Shown here: one piece after another, positions 1-7,065 of the stretch
Numbering within the stretch: the stretch's first letter is position 1
Layout of the letters: each line of letters begins with the position of its first letter
DNA from: Rhodospirillales bacterium
GTDB taxonomy: Bacteria; Pseudomonadota; Alphaproteobacteria; Acetobacterales; Acetobacteraceae
Length of the DNA: 17,526 nucleotides
NCBI GenBank assembly: GCA_028866335.1
Contig: JAGWIL010000017.1
Location: forward strand, 1-17,526
Direction of reading: 5' to 3'
Program-made: the position numbers and the translations under genes
Notes under the pieces: model-generated
What the model was told of the DNA's origin: nothing
What the model saw: the letters and a program-made list of their open reading frames with translations, nothing else
Database searches by the model: none

Positions 1-201
1 GGGATTGCCGCTACCGCGCTGGTGCCGTACCCACCCGGCATTCCGTTGGTGATGCCCGGTGAATCATTGGGCGAATCTGATGGGCCGGTGTTGCGCTATC
101 TCACAGCCCTTCGTTCATTCGACAGGCAATTCCCAGGTTTCGGTCATGACACGCACGGGATTGACCTGGAAGCCGGAGACTATTACGCGCTTCGCTTCTG
201 A
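1..201 (+). CDS. Orn/Lys/Arg decarboxylase, C-terminal end (5' part outside window)
   Basis: The frame is open from base 1 and stops with TGA at 199-201. It gives the last 66 residues of a PLP-dependent basic amino acid decarboxylase (fold type I). The key motif is TALVPYPPGIPLVMPGE near the start, followed by FPGF and a DxHG-like segment, as at the C-terminal end of bacterial arginine, lysine and inducible ornithine decarboxylases. These enzymes turn a basic amino acid into a polyamine or diamine plus CO2, using up a cytoplasmic proton. The active-site lysine and PLP pocket lie upstream of the window, so the substrate cannot be named. The neighbouring convergent gene is a basic amino acid antiporter, which suggests an acid-resistance or polyamine-forming decarboxylase/antiporter pair. 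Assignment to the family is firm; the substrate is inference. Confidence 0.85.
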   Translation, partial: GIAATALVPYPPGIPLVMPGESLGESDGPVLRYLTALRSFDRQFPGFGHDTHGIDLEAGDYYALRF

Positions 202-213
202 TTGCGTCGAAAC

Positions 214-248
214 AAAAAGGGGCGCCGGAATTACCCGGCGCCCCTTTC
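214..248. terminator. Bidirectional rho-independent terminator
   Basis: A perfect 10-bp stem pairs GGGGCGCCGG (219-228) with CCGGCGCCCC (235-244) around a 6-base loop. AAAA precedes it and TTTC follows it. It lies 12 bases after the decarboxylase stop and 16 before the antiporter stop on the other strand, so it probably serves both convergent genes. Confidence 0.85.
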
Positions 249-264
249 TTTCGTGGTGTGTTTT

Positions 265-1761
265 TTAGCCGATGGTCACTGTGCCATTGGCGATTAGCAC
301 CGTCGAGATCACCGCCACGGTCAGCAACAGCCCCGCCCCAACTGCTTCCCGACGATTGAACGCCGGGGCTCCAGGTGTCTTTTCCTTCTGGGCCCACCAG
401 AACACAGGGATTCCGATGGCGTAGGCAATGGTCGACAGCAGTACGAATTGCAGTCCCGCCGCGTAGATCAGCCAGATTGCATAAACGGACCCCAGCAGAC
501 CGCTGATGAGCGCACCGGCTTTGCTCTCCGTACCGTGCGCCTCGATGAAAGCGGGCTTACGAGCATAGAGGAACAGATAAGCCGTGCTTGCAAAATAGGG
601 TGGAAGGATCATGACGCCGGTGATCGCCACCATCCAAAGCCAGGCATTATTTGCGTACATGACGACAAACATTGTTGCTTGCATCACCAGCGTTGAGAGC
701 AACAATGAAGGTGCTGGCGTATGTCGGCTATTTTCGTGCGACAGGAACTTTGGAAACACACCGTCTTTTGCACCCTCGAAAGGGAGTTCCGCCACCAGTA
801 TTGTCCAGGCCAGCCAACAACTCAGCACGGAAATTATAACCGACCAAATTATGAGTACTGCGCCCCAATGGCCCACCACTTGCTGTAGCACATATGCAGC
901 AGACGGGCCATTCAGCTTGGCGAGCTGCGCCTGGGTCATCACTCCGAACGGCAGCACGGAGACCAAAGCATAAAGCACCAGACAGACAAATAGGCCGAGC
1001 AATGTAGCGCGGCCAACATCCGAGGGCTGCCGCGCGCGCCCCGAGACGACCACGGCTCCCTCAATGCCGATGAACACCCAGAGCGTCACCATCATCGTGC
1101 TTCTCACCTGGGTCAGCAAGTTGCCAATGCCTGCATGCGTGGCCCAGATATCGGTAGAGAATTTGCCGAAACTAAAAAAGACCGCGACAATCACCATCAA
1201 ACCAATGATTGGGATAATCTTCGCCGCAGTGGCCACCGCATTGAGAAAAGCGGCGCTTTTCACGCCGGCCAGCACCAGGAAATACATTGCCCAGATCAGA
1301 ATAGAACCGCCGATGACCGCCTCCCAGGATTTTCCACTGAGCAGGCTTGGATAAAACCAACCCATGGTTTGCATCAGCAGCACGGCAAAGCCAACATTTC
1401 CAAAAGCGGAGCTGAGCCAATAGCCCCAGGCGGAGTTAAAACCTGCAAACCGGCCGAAACCTTCGCGCGCATACGAGTAAATGCCCGCCTTTAACTCGGG
1501 ACGCTTATCCGCTAGGGTGCGAAAAGTATCAGCCAAAAAATACATGCCGACACCGGTTACGATCCAGGCGATGACAACAGCGCCGAGACCGGCACCATTG
1601 GCCATATTTTGTGGCAAATTGAAGACACCACCACCGATCATTGAGCCAATGACAACACCAGTTAACATAAGTAGGCCGAGGTTCCGGGTCTCCGGCTGAG
1701 AGGTATCCGCCTGCTTTGTTTGACTCGGTTGCGACGCTGATGCGCGAGATGATTCGTCCAT
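265..1761 (-). CDS. APC-family basic amino acid/polyamine antiporter (ArcD/AdiC-like)
   Basis: This encodes an inner-membrane exchanger of 498 residues. After a polar, Ser/Gln-rich N-terminus of about 26 residues comes the APC signature GVVIGSMIGGGVFNLP (about residues 35-50), then roughly a dozen hydrophobic segments, the usual size for arginine/ornithine or arginine/agmatine antiporters of the APA group. The start at 1761 is preferred over the longer reading to 1827, because AGAGGGGA stands seven bases before this ATG, while the extra 22 residues overlap the promoter described separately. It converges on an Orn/Lys/Arg decarboxylase, so import of a basic amino acid in exchange for its product is the likely role. 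An FNR-type box upstream suggests anaerobic or NO-linked control, which would also fit an ArcD-type arginine/ornithine exchanger. The exact substrate pair cannot be settled from sequence. Confidence 0.85.
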   Translation of the reverse strand: MDESSRASASQPSQTKQADTSQPETRNLGLLMLTGVVIGSMIGGGVFNLPQNMANGAGLGAVVIAWIVTGVGMYFLADTFRTLADKRPELKAGIYSYAREGFGRFAGFNSAWGYWLSSAFGNVGFAVLLMQTMGWFYPSLLSGKSWEAVIGGSILIWAMYFLVLAGVKSAAFLNAVATAAKIIPIIGLMVIVAVFFSFGKFSTDIWATHAGIGNLLTQVRSTMMVTLWVFIGIEGAVVVSGRARQPSDVGRATLLGLFVCLVLYALVSVLPFGVMTQAQLAKLNGPSAAYVLQQVVGHWGAVLIIWSVIISVLSCWLAWTILVAELPFEGAKDGVFPKFLSHENSRHTPAPSLLLSTLVMQATMFVVMYANNAWLWMVAITGVMILPPYFASTAYLFLYARKPAFIEAHGTESKAGALISGLLGSVYAIWLIYAAGLQFVLLSTIAYAIGIPVFWWAQKEKTPGAPAFNRREAVGAGLLLTVAVISTVLIANGTVTIG

Positions 1762-1786
1762 GACTGTCCCCTCTGTTGGGATAATC

Positions 1787-1827
1787 ACTATATAGAATCT
1801 TGATAATACCGCCTTGACGTACATCAA
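1787..1827 (-). promoter_or_regulatory. FNR/CRP-family activated promoter of the antiporter gene
   Basis: TTGACGTACATCAA (1814-1827) matches the FNR/ANR/FixK/NnrR-type consensus TTGAY-N4-RTCAA on both half-sites. Reading leftwards on the minus strand, a -10-like TATAGT (bases 1787-1792) lies where it would be if the box were centred at about -41.5, the class II activator position. The antiporter ATG follows about 25 bases downstream. The sites are seen directly; that the promoter is active, and which family member binds it, are inference. Confidence 0.65.
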
Positions 1828-2059
1828 TATGCATCGTTGATGAGCGCTCCATCGATTCGATTTGTGTTCAGAACTTCGTTTGAAGACTTTGGTCTTTGAG
1901 AATCATTTAATTTCACCTAGCGGTTTGGCGGAGTAACAAACTCAATTCGCCATCCTCTGATGTACTCATCGAGCATCAGTGGCACTGGAGTTTATTTTTT
2001 GCTCTACACCAGTCAGGACAGTTTCGGTCTCAACGCGCCAGGATCACGTAGATTGTTCA

Positions 2060-2337
2060 TCAAAGCGACTTGCCTTTCGCGGCATACTCAGACTGAACCT
2101 CGGCGCAGCGCGGCCATTTGCGCGTTGTGAAGTCCGCGAGCGTATAGCGGCCCAACACGGCATGTATCGCACCCAAGGCTTCGTCCAAAATGTCCTCCAG
2201 CCGACAGGCACCACGGATCGCTCAACTGCCGTCGCCCTAGCACTCCATCATGGCAAAATCCGGCTCCAACTTGCGTACCACGTCGCCGATACGGGTATCG
2301 GCTTCATGCGAAGAAGCTACCAGGTCGGCCAGATTTA
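2060..2337 (-). pseudogene. Rrf2-family transcriptional regulator relic with two in-frame stops
   Basis: Read on the minus strand in one frame, this gives LNLADLVASSHEADTRIGDV, then VRKLEPDFAMMEC, a TAG (2237-2239), GDGS, a TGA (2222-2224), AIRGACRLEDILDEALGA and AVLGRYTLADFTTRK, closing with TGA at 2060-2062. That is the C-terminal half of an Rrf2 regulator: the 'IGDVVRxxEPDFAxxEC' segment, the Cys region that binds Fe-S in NsrR-like members, and the 'AFLAVLDRYTLADL' helix. The first stop falls right after the expected first Cys. The N-terminal winged helix is not recognisable upstream, so the gene is both truncated and interrupted. Such proteins sense NO, iron or cysteine. Its former targets are unknown; the antiporter to its left has its own FNR-type box. 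Confidence 0.7.
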
Positions 2338-2524
2338 GTGTTTCCGGGGCGAAAAATTGTCGTTTTTGTGCATGGTTGCTTTTGGCACAGACACTCCGAT
2401 GCAGAATGCAATGGCCTGCTTAGCGATGTCCGCTTTCCTCAGCTGTCATCCCACAGCGTACCGGCCGCTGTCGGCCCGACTGAGCCGAATGTGGAGCGTA
2501 GCAGAGGGGCGGCAAATAAGGTAT

Positions 2525-4225
2525 TCAGCAGAGGCAAACCAACACCAACTCTCGGTTGTTGCATGGTCCCGCAACCAGTTTGACCGAACTTGTAAACAAA
2601 TCAGGAACGCCTTCCGAAACCCCAACGGAAGGCGTTGTTTTTGTTGGTGCCTCTCCAAGGCCCAGCCGAACCATCGACGACAGGATCCCGGTCAAAATAA
2701 TCTCCGCCTCGCCGCCTTCCTCGCCTGGGCCAAAATCCACACGCTCGATCAGATCCCGCAATGCGGTCAACACACCGGCATTGTTGCCGCCGGAGTTTGT
2801 GAACTCATTCTGCAACGCCGCGACCTTGCTGCGATAGAGCTGGGCGAGGTTGGGATGGATCAACGGGGCTGATACGGATGGCGCGTCAAGCTTTGCTTGT
2901 AGCCGGGCCTTCTCGCGGGAAAGCGTCTCCAATTGCTGCTTGAGTTCCTCCGCCCTGAAGCCGTCCATCACCGCTTCGATGATCTTGGCGATCTTGCGCT
3001 CGATCGTGGCCAGGCGGGTCTTATCCTGAGCTCGCTCGGCGTTGATCTCCGCCGCCAGCCTGTTCCACTCGGCGGTGAAGGTGCTGATAAAATCCTGAAT
3101 GTCGTCGGGGTTCATGACGCTCGCGCGCAGTGCCTCGATAACCATGGTCTCGAGCTTGGAGCGGCGCAGGCTGGAATTATTGGTGCAGATGCCGCGTTTG
3201 CGAGCCGCATTGCAGGCAAGATAGTCGCGGCCGATGGCGCTCAGCTGTCCGCCGCAGGCGCGGCAAAAGACCTTGCCGGTGAGCAAATGTTGGGCCCGGC
3301 GGTTCTCCCAAAACTTGACCCGCTCAGGGCTGTTGGTGGCGGCGCGCTCGCGAATGCCGTTCAGCCGGTATTGGACGCGGTTCCAGAGCTCCTCATCGAT
3401 GACCCGCCACTGCGGTACCTCCTCGACGACCCACTGGTCCCGGGGGTTCATGCGCGACACCCGCTTACCCGTGCTCGGATTCTTCAGATAGCGCATGCGG
3501 TTCCAGACTAGTCGGCCGATATAGAGTTCGTTGCGCAGGATGCCGGTGGCGCGCTCCGCATGGCCCCGCAGGGTGGTGTCCTGCCAGGGGCGGCCTTCAG
3601 GGCCTGGGACATGCTCGACGTTCAACTGCTTGGCTATGGCGATCGGCGATAGGCCATCGGCAAAGTCCCGGAAGATGCGGCGTACGATATTGGCTTCGGT
3701 CTCGTCGATGCGGCGGTCCCCGCGTTCGACAATGCCACGACCAACGATGGTAAGCGCGATCTTGTAGCCGTAGCTAAGGCCGCCAGCGGATTTACCGGCG
3801 GCGATGCGACCCATCAGGCCGCGATGGGTCTTGGCGGCGAGGTCCTTCAGGAACAGCGCGTTCATCGTGCCCTTCAGGCCGATATGCAGCTCCGAGATCT
3901 CGCCTTCGGTCAAGGTGAACAGGCTGATGCCGGCGAATTTAAGTCGCTTGTAGAGCCCGGCAATGTCCTCCTGGTCGCGGGATAGCCGGTCCAGGGCTTC
4001 CGCCAGGATGATATCGAACCCGCCTTCGCGGGCGGCCTCCAGCATGGCTTGATAGCCTGGCCGCTGAGTGCTGGCCCCGGAGATGGCGGCGTCGCGATAG
4101 ACCTGTTCAAGTTCCCAGCCCTCAGTCGCAATCCGCTGCCGACAGAGCCGGATCTGATCATCGATCGAGGCGTCGCGCTGATTGTCGCTGGAATAGCGGG
4201 CGTAGATGGCAACGCGCAGGCTCAT
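2525..4225 (-). CDS. Large serine recombinase (site-specific integrase/resolvase family)
   Basis: This 566-residue protein cuts and rejoins DNA through a serine nucleophile. The resolvase N-domain (about 1-150) shows YARYSSDNQ with the catalytic Ser at residue 12 or 13, and the LDRLSRD motif near 78-84. The 'Recombinase' DNA-binding domain spans about 155-290. A zinc ribbon follows with Cys 321, 324, 338 and 347 (FCRAC...LAC...GIC), then a coiled-coil region of about 380-450. Length and order are normal for integrases of mobile islands in alphaproteobacteria. The last residues read KLVAG and then an unrelated 13-residue tail; relatives often end in a tRNA-encoded tail after this same KLVAG. 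No strong ribosome site precedes the ATG. It is probably the integration enzyme of an element that once occupied the region to its right. Confidence 0.9.
   Translation of the reverse strand: MSLRVAIYARYSSDNQRDASIDDQIRLCRQRIATEGWELEQVYRDAAISGASTQRPGYQAMLEAAREGGFDIILAEALDRLSRDQEDIAGLYKRLKFAGISLFTLTEGEISELHIGLKGTMNALFLKDLAAKTHRGLMGRIAAGKSAGGLSYGYKIALTIVGRGIVERGDRRIDETEANIVRRIFRDFADGLSPIAIAKQLNVEHVPGPEGRPWQDTTLRGHAERATGILRNELYIGRLVWNRMRYLKNPSTGKRVSRMNPRDQWVVEEVPQWRVIDEELWNRVQYRLNGIRERAATNSPERVKFWENRRAQHLLTGKVFCRACGGQLSAIGRDYLACNAARKRGICTNNSSLRRSKLETMVIEALRASVMNPDDIQDFISTFTAEWNRLAAEINAERAQDKTRLATIERKIAKIIEAVMDGFRAEELKQQLETLSREKARLQAKLDAPSVSAPLIHPNLAQLYRSKVAALQNEFTNSGGNNAGVLTALRDLIERVDFGPGEEGGEAEIILTGILSSMVRLGLGEAPTKTTPSVGVSEGVPDLFTSSVKLVAGPCNNRELVLVCLC
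2567..2578 (+). other. Possible attachment-site core / tRNA 3'-end remnant
   Basis: The plus strand reads CCCGCAACCA at 2568-2577, like the 3' acceptor end of a tRNA, exactly where the recombinase frame passes from its family sequence (KLVAG) into unrelated codons. Serine integrases of this type often have 3' ends that overlap a duplicated tRNA end, giving the familiar VAGAGFEPTTF tail. Here the match stops after about ten bases. A second copy was not found in the window. Confidence 0.4.
2606..2636. terminator. Strong hairpin inside the recombinase 3' end
   Basis: A perfect 11-bp stem pairs AACGCCTTCCG (2606-2616) with CGGAAGGCGTT (2626-2636) around a 9-base loop. On the plus strand GTTTTTGTTG follows, as in an intrinsic terminator. 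On the recombinase strand no U-tract follows, so it would act, if at all, on plus-strand transcripts running antisense into the integrase gene. Confidence 0.4.
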
Positions 4226-4309
4226 GGCGGTTTAACTCAGGTTAAATATGTTGGGGGCAGGTTGGTGAATGGGGACGAGACAGCCCGGGCTTGATCACAG
4301 ACCTGCGCA

Positions 4310-4501
4310 TCAGCGTTGAACCATGGCCTCGGCAAAAAGTTCGCGCGCCAAGTGCCGGGCGAGCGCCTGGGCAAAGGTTTTGCGCTTGATCGTGACATCG
4401 TCCATAGTTCCTGGGCGATCGGCCGCATTGGGCTCGCCCGCCGGGACAAGGCTGTCCTGGCAAGGCGGCTGGGGTAACGGAACGGGCTTGGACCTGCGCA
4501 T
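4310..4501 (-). CDS. Small hypothetical protein upstream of the recombinase
   Basis: From the ATG at 4501 this frame gives 63 residues, beginning MRRSKPVPLPQPP and ending with an amphipathic stretch that includes TFAQALARHLARELFAEAM. I do not recognise a family. In favour of a real gene: third codon positions are GC-rich, the C-terminal half looks like a regular helix, and it lies in the same direction 84 bases upstream of the recombinase. Against: no clear ribosome site precedes the ATG, and a second frame across the same bases is also open. A longer reading from a TTG near 4576 would run into the palindrome at 4530-4626. It could be an accessory small protein of the integrase cassette. Confidence 0.4.
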   Translation of the reverse strand: MRRSKPVPLPQPPCQDSLVPAGEPNAADRPGTMDDVTIKRKTFAQALARHLARELFAEAMVQR

Positions 4502-4529
4502 GGGCGGCGTATCCAGCGCCCGCAACATA

Positions 4530-4626
4530 AAAATTGGCGGGGATGCGGTGGTGGACCCTCTCAGGGTCCATTGCAATCGTGTGCACTTCCACCGCCGAAG
4601 AAAACGCCCGCAAATCCGCCAATTTT
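4530..4626. repeat. Nested palindrome / cruciform-forming sequence
   Basis: Three inverted repeats nest within 97 bases. AAAATTGGCGG (4530-4540) pairs with CCGCCAATTTT (4616-4626). GCGGTGG (4545-4551) pairs with CCACCGC (4589-4595). TGGACCCT (4552-4559) pairs with AGGGTCCA (4563-4570) around a 3-base loop. On the minus strand the outer arm ends in a T-run. It lies between the stop of the 167-residue gene and the small gene before the recombinase. It may be a terminator, a recombination site or a small palindromic element. Confidence 0.6.
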
Positions 4627-4641
4627 GAGTTGAACAACGTC

Positions 4642-5145
4642 TTATAGCAGCGGTTTAAGAGCTGATTCATGGGTTTTAAGAACGAGTTCGAGGGCTTCTG
4701 AAATCCGTGTCGCTTCCGCAAGCAGCGGCGCTGGCCAGGATGAAGAGGCGAGGAGTTTGGTGCGGCTTGCCCGCGCCTTGGCACAGATGAGCCTTTGTTC
4801 GGTAATTATGTCGCTCGTCAGCATAAGCTGCTCTTCCAATGCGTCGAGCAATGCCGTCTGATCTGCAGAACGAAATAGCGCAAGCGGTGCGAGGGCTGGT
4901 TCTGCTGCTTGGTCAATATTGATGGCGGTGCGGTGGCGGCCATAGCCGACATTTTGGATACTCATCTCTAAAAGACGTTCGCCGTGCTTAGGCTTATCCA
5001 GCCCGGGAAACAGCTTGCCGCTGACATCGAGTTCGATGAGACCGTCGACAATATAGGATCCCATCTCGCCGGGACTAAACTCAAAATCATCACAGATCTC
5101 GATCTCAAGAGAAAAATTGTATCGCCTACCGTTTGGAAGAGGCAT
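4642..5145 (-). CDS. Hypothetical protein, 167 residues
   Basis: I do not recognise this protein. The start is well supported: GGAG stands seven bases before the ATG at 5145. The N-terminal half is rich in alternating hydrophobic and acidic residues (FSLEIEICDDFEFSPGEMG, residues 11-29), suggesting beta strands. It contains SGKLFPGLDKPKHGERLLEM in the middle. The second half (about 95-167) is almost wholly helical with many Leu, Ala and Glu. There is no signal peptide, membrane segment or Cys motif. It follows the 85-residue gene at 5257-5514 in the same direction after 111 bases and precedes the recombinase group, so the two small genes may form a unit carried by a mobile element. Function unknown. 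Confidence 0.7.
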   Translation of the reverse strand: MPLPNGRRYNFSLEIEICDDFEFSPGEMGSYIVDGLIELDVSGKLFPGLDKPKHGERLLEMSIQNVGYGRHRTAINIDQAAEPALAPLALFRSADQTALLDALEEQLMLTSDIITEQRLICAKARASRTKLLASSSWPAPLLAEATRISEALELVLKTHESALKPLL

Positions 5146-5174
5146 GGTTGGACTCCGCTGAAAAAATGAAGTTG

Positions 5175-5197
5175 AGGCGGAAGGCAGCGTTCCGCCT
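5175..5197. other. Hairpin in the leader of the 167-residue gene
   Basis: AGGCGGAA (5175-5182) pairs with TTCCGCCT (5190-5197) around a 7-base loop. On the minus strand a run of six T (5161-5166) follows about eight bases later, just before the ribosome site of the downstream gene. This could be a partial terminator or attenuator between the two small genes. Confidence 0.35.
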
Positions 5198-5256
5198 TCA
5201 ATGTTATATCGAAATGATTAGATGATTGCCGTCTGCTAGACGGCCGCGCGCATCTT

Positions 5257-5514
5257 TTAAGAGTCGTTGTGAATGCCGGTAAGCTTGATGATGAGGACAT
5301 CCTTTGGTGCGGTAAAGCTCAGCGCAAAACCTGACAGAATCTCAGACTGCGTACGGCTGACCTCTACGCCACGCACAAGCTCCGTTGGAGTATCGGAGAC
5401 ATTGATTACTTGGCCTTCCGGAGAGACGAGGCGAATATCAGCGGCTTCGATTTTGAAACGATATCCGTCGATATTGATCTGATCTCCAGGAAGAACACGA
5501 AGAAAAAGTGACAT
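5257..5514 (-). CDS. Hypothetical small protein, 85 residues
   Basis: I do not recognise this protein. The ATG at 5514 is chosen because AAGGA lies seven bases upstream; a longer reading to 5565 has no such support. The protein begins MSLFLRVLPGDQINIDGYRF, a hydrophobic strand followed by a Pro-Gly-Asp turn, then short predicted beta strands up to a final segment LSFTAPKDVLIIKLTG. It looks like a small all-beta domain. The opening recalls the N-terminus of CsrA- or FlbT-like proteins (hydrophobic strand, PG[D/E], INIDG), but the rest does not follow either family, so I draw no function from it. It is the first of two same-strand genes downstream of an AT-rich region that probably holds their promoter. 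Confidence 0.65.
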   Translation of the reverse strand: MSLFLRVLPGDQINIDGYRFKIEAADIRLVSPEGQVINVSDTPTELVRGVEVSRTQSEILSGFALSFTAPKDVLIIKLTGIHNDS

Positions 5515-5850
5515 GAAAATATCCTTGGTGGTGAAGACCGGAATCGTAGCTCGGTAACACCGCAAAACAAGAAAATTATTGCACCAAAATATAAATTAAA
5601 TAATTGAAAAAGCATCGAAAATTCGTAAACCCTTCAGGCAAAAGCAGGGCGAGATCGTTATGATCTTGTATATAAAATTATTAACGCCCACGCAGTCATA
5701 ATCTTTGCAATTAACCTATTCAATTTGATTTGATCGCCTTGGCTGAACTGATATCTCCCTTGGGGCTCTTTTCCTTCCACAACGGCAGGCGACTGCCCGC
5801 CGGATCACAGGACCAGAAACAGGCAGTCGCAATGCAACAAGCAGCGGAGA
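5515..5850. other. Intergenic region, AT-rich left half
   Basis: No convincing gene is seen here. Bases 5560-5730 are strikingly AT-rich compared with the flanks and probably contain the minus-strand promoter of the small gene starting at 5514; no single -35/-10 pair stands out. The right part (5740-5850) has normal composition and holds the hairpin at 5789-5830. Confidence 0.6.
5789..5830 (-). terminator. Candidate terminator hairpin after hmp
   Basis: GCGACTGCC (5789-5797) pairs perfectly with GGCAGTCGC (5822-5830) around a 24-base loop, starting about 20 bases beyond the hmp stop. There is no clear T-run, so it may be a 3' protective stem or a rho-dependent end rather than a classical terminator. 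Confidence 0.4.
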
Positions 5851-7065
5851 TCAGGCGGTCAGCAACTCGTCAGCCGGGCCAAAGAACTCGTAATGGATGC
5901 GATCGGCGGCAACGCCGACGAGTGAAAGACCGCTGACGAAGGCGCGGAGGAACGGCCTTGGTCCGCACAGATAGATATCGGCCTCTGTGAGAGGGGTATT
6001 TGCCGCGAGCCAATCGACTGTGATCATCCCTGTGACATCGTGTGTGGTCCCCGGCACATCGCCTTGCAACGGATGGCTATAGAAGGTTGCAACCGAAATG
6101 TTACCGTGCGTGAGCGCCAGCGAACGGACATGATCGTCCATAGCGTGGGTGGCGCTGCTCATGGTGCCGTGGATGTAGTGTGTGTCCAGCCCCGGATGCG
6201 CGGCCGCGATCGTCTCCACAATGCTAACCATGGGCGTGAGGCCCACACCGCCCGACAGCAGGATCACCGGCCGTTGTGGTGCCTCTTCGAGGAAGAAGTC
6301 TCCGGCGGGCGGAGTCAGCTCGATCACCGTGCCAACATTGGCGTGATCATGGAGGTGTCGCGAGCCGCCATTGCCGTTGGCCTCCCTCTTCACCGAGATC
6401 CGATAATATTCGTTGTTGGGAGCGCAGGATATGGAATAGTTGCGCTTGAGGTTGGGTTCGTCGACCGCATCGAAGCGCAGCGTCAGATACTGGCCGGGCT
6501 TGTGGCGAGCGACCGGACCGCCGTCGACCGGGCGGAGGATGAAGGACGTGATGACGCTGCTCTCGCGAATCTTTTCCGCGACTGTGAAGCGCCGCCATCC
6601 GTTCCACCCGCCGACATGACTTTCGATCTCGTGGCGGATGACCACCTCACGCGCCTTGAGGATGTCAGCCAGAAACCAGAATGCCTCGCCCCACGCATCC
6701 ATGATGTCGTCAGTCGCGGCGTCCCCGAGCACTTCGCCGATCGCGCCCAGCAGCGCGGTCGCGACGTAGGGGTAGTGCTCGGGCAGGATATGATAGCCGA
6801 TATGCTTCTGAACAATCCGCTCGACGACTGGGGCGAGGCCCCCCAAATTATCGATGTTCCGAGCATATCCGAGAACCGCGGCAGCAAGCGCATGAACCTG
6901 CGCCCCGCTCTCTCCTTGATTGGACTGGTTGAACAGCGCGCGAACCTCGGCGTTCTCGAACAGCCGGCGGTACATCACGGCGGTTATGGTGGTGCCATGT
7001 TCCGCCAATGCGGGAACGGTCGCCTTGACGGTCGCGATTGTTTTTTCGGTAAGCATCTTGGTCAT
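5851..7065 (-). CDS. hmp: Flavohaemoglobin, nitric oxide dioxygenase
   Basis: This 404-residue cytoplasmic enzyme oxidises NO to nitrate with O2 and NAD(P)H. Residues 1-140 are the globin domain: Tyr32 (B10, MYRRLF), Gln56 (E7 region) and proximal His88 (VQKHIGYHILPEHY) with Tyr98. The ferredoxin-reductase-like part follows. Its FAD-binding domain has RNYSIS near 209-214 and KPGQYL before it; the NAD domain has SGGVGLTP near 270, YLCGPRPF near 370 and the C-terminal YEFFGP. Length and order are complete. Its ATG overlaps the stop of the upstream truncated-haemoglobin gene by ATGA, so the two are co-translated. The promoter is beyond that gene, in the divergent region with NsrR-type dyads; in enterobacteria NsrR represses hmp. 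The divergent nsrR-like gene is broken, so expression may be derepressed. Confidence 0.95.
   Translation of the reverse strand: MTKMLTEKTIATVKATVPALAEHGTTITAVMYRRLFENAEVRALFNQSNQGESGAQVHALAAAVLGYARNIDNLGGLAPVVERIVQKHIGYHILPEHYPYVATALLGAIGEVLGDAATDDIMDAWGEAFWFLADILKAREVVIRHEIESHVGGWNGWRRFTVAEKIRESSVITSFILRPVDGGPVARHKPGQYLTLRFDAVDEPNLKRNYSISCAPNNEYYRISVKREANGNGGSRHLHDHANVGTVIELTPPAGDFFLEEAPQRPVILLSGGVGLTPMVSIVETIAAAHPGLDTHYIHGTMSSATHAMDDHVRSLALTHGNISVATFYSHPLQGDVPGTTHDVTGMITVDWLAANTPLTEADIYLCGPRPFLRAFVSGLSLVGVAADRIHYEFFGPADELLTA

Noticed and set aside
1762..1827. Longer start for the antiporter (22 extra residues)
   Set aside because: The extension overlaps the FNR-type box and -10 hexamer, whereas the ATG at 1761 has a good ribosome site.
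2933..3511. 192-codon plus-strand frame opposite the recombinase
   Set aside because: It lies wholly within the recombinase coding region, including the zinc ribbon, and has no motif of its own.
4242..4784. Alternative 180-codon minus-strand frame across the palindrome
   Set aside because: It overlaps the well-started 167-residue gene and runs through the nested palindrome; the translation is low in structure and rich in Pro, Arg and Cys. A frameshifted small gene here cannot be wholly excluded.
5257..5514. CsrA- or FlbT-like identity of the 85-residue protein
   Set aside because: Only the first 20 residues recall those families; the conserved remainder of either is absent.
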